Shown here in pieces: positions 6,246-6,806 of a stretch of 6,806 nucleotides of DNA. A program made the position numbers and the translations under genes. Positions within the stretch are counted from its first letter, which is position 1. Each line of letters begins with the position of its first letter. The notes beneath the pieces are model-generated. The model made no database searches. It was not told where the DNA came from and saw nothing but the letters and a program-made list of their open reading frames with translations. This DNA comes from an uncultured Eubacteriales bacterium (GTDB lineage Bacteria > Bacillota > Clostridia > Oscillospirales > CAG-382). The stretch spans positions 1-6,806 of the forward strand of contig USHI01000074.1 of NCBI GenBank assembly GCA_900554405.1, written 5' to 3'.

Positions 6246-6806
6246 ATGGACGGGAAAATAGCTTTCGAGTACCTTTCCGGTGCAAAAAAATACGACAAAA
6301 CCAAAGCTTATGAGCTTGCACGGCGCGGCGCGCGGGAAGGCATTGTCCTGCTGGAAAACCGCGGTCATACGCTTCCGCTGCAAAAGGGCGCACACGCTGC
6401 CTTTTTCGGCAGGATGCAGAAGCATTATCTTGCGTCCGGCACCGGCTCCGGCGGGAGGGTGCAATCCGAATATAACACGAACATTTTCGATTCGCTGCGG
6501 GAAAACGGGATAGAACTTGATACCGAAGCCGAAGCCTTTTATGCGGACTTTCTCGCCTCGCATCCTTATCAGGTCGGCAACGGCTGGACAAATCCTTCAT
6601 CTCAGGAGGAGCCGGCCCTGGAGGATGAGTTTGTTTCGCACCTGGCACAAAGGAACGAAACCGCGCTTTTCGTGATAACGCGCATATCCGGCGAGGACGG
6701 CGATCTGCCGGACGGCCGCGGCGGTTATATGCTTACCGAGACCGAACTCAAAACGCTTGCGCAGCTTCGCGGTTCGTTTGCGCGTGGCGCGGTCATTCTT
6801 AACGTG
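6246..6806 (+). CDS. Glycoside hydrolase family 3 protein, permuted domain order (beta-glucosidase-like), 3'-truncated by the window edge
   Basis: The frame is open from the ATG at 6246 to the last base: 187 residues with no stop. The visible part resembles the GH3 (alpha/beta)6 sandwich domain that usually follows the catalytic barrel. It has REGIVLLEN..TLPL (30-45), GTGSGGRV (65-72), FVITRISGEDGD (142-153), YMLTETELKTL (161-171) and VILNV (183-187). Glu150 in RISGE sits in the region proposed to carry the acid/base in related bacterial enzymes. The barrel with the nucleophile Asp is not visible and should lie beyond the window if the layout is the permuted one known from some rumen beta-glucosidases. 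No signal peptide is seen, so a cytosolic enzyme acting on imported oligosaccharides is likely. The ribosome site is weak (GGGG at 6237-6240, 5 nt from the ATG). The exact sugar substrate cannot be told. It is divergent from trpB. Confidence 0.85.
   Translation, partial: MDGKIAFEYLSGAKKYDKTKAYELARRGAREGIVLLENRGHTLPLQKGAHAAFFGRMQKHYLASGTGSGGRVQSEYNTNIFDSLRENGIELDTEAEAFYADFLASHPYQVGNGWTNPSSQEEPALEDEFVSHLAQRNETALFVITRISGEDGDLPDGRGGYMLTETELKTLAQLRGSFARGAVILNV

Noticed and set aside
5649..6563. A 304-codon minus-strand open frame spanning the intergenic region
   Set aside because: It runs through the T-box leader, its promoter, the start of trpB in another frame and the GH3 gene on the other strand. 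The structured RNA explains this region.

Overview
The window looks like a piece of a Bacillota (Clostridia-type) chromosome with fairly GC-rich coding DNA. Supporting this are a tRNA-sensing T-box leader (overwhelmingly a Gram-positive device), sigma-A-type promoters with TTGACA/TACAAT boxes, a strong AAGGAGGT ribosome binding site, and heavy use of ATA isoleucine codons. A gut or rumen anaerobe of the Oscillospirales/Christensenellales kind is a reasonable guess, but this is inference; there is no rRNA or other marker to settle it.

Layout. 1-1997 (+): the 3' end of feoB, a ferrous iron transporter lacking only about the first 30 residues. 1980-2010: an A/T-only dyad, then a promoter. 2074-4416 (+): a two-gene copper operon, copZ (74-residue chaperone) and copA (703-residue Cu+-exporting P1B-ATPase). 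The two genes share one reading frame and are separated only by TAG and two sense codons. 4424-4467: a strong hairpin between convergent genes, likely terminating both strands. 4481-5842 (-): a stand-alone TrpB2-type tryptophan synthase beta chain. 5862-6132 (-): its leader, a complete T-box riboswitch with a UGG (Trp) specifier and a UGGC acceptor bulge that fits tRNA-Trp. About 6138-6218: two back-to-back promoters, leftward for the T-box/trpB transcript and rightward for the last gene. 6246-6806 (+, continues beyond the window): the start of a glycoside hydrolase family 3 protein that begins with the normally C-terminal GH3 domain.

How the genes fit together. feoB and copZA are both metal-homeostasis genes, but copZA has its own promoter, so they are probably separate units. 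CopZ would hand Cu+ to CopA for export. trpB2 is expected to be switched on when uncharged tRNA-Trp accumulates and would make tryptophan from indole and serine; no other trp gene is present. The GH3 gene is a carbohydrate-degradation gene with no obvious functional link to trpB2 beyond the shared intergenic region.

I did not find a mobile element, CRISPR array, defence system or clear novel system. The most notable points are the Trp-specific T-box on an orphan trpB2, the single in-frame stop between copZ and copA, the altered FeoB gate motif and the permuted GH3 layout.
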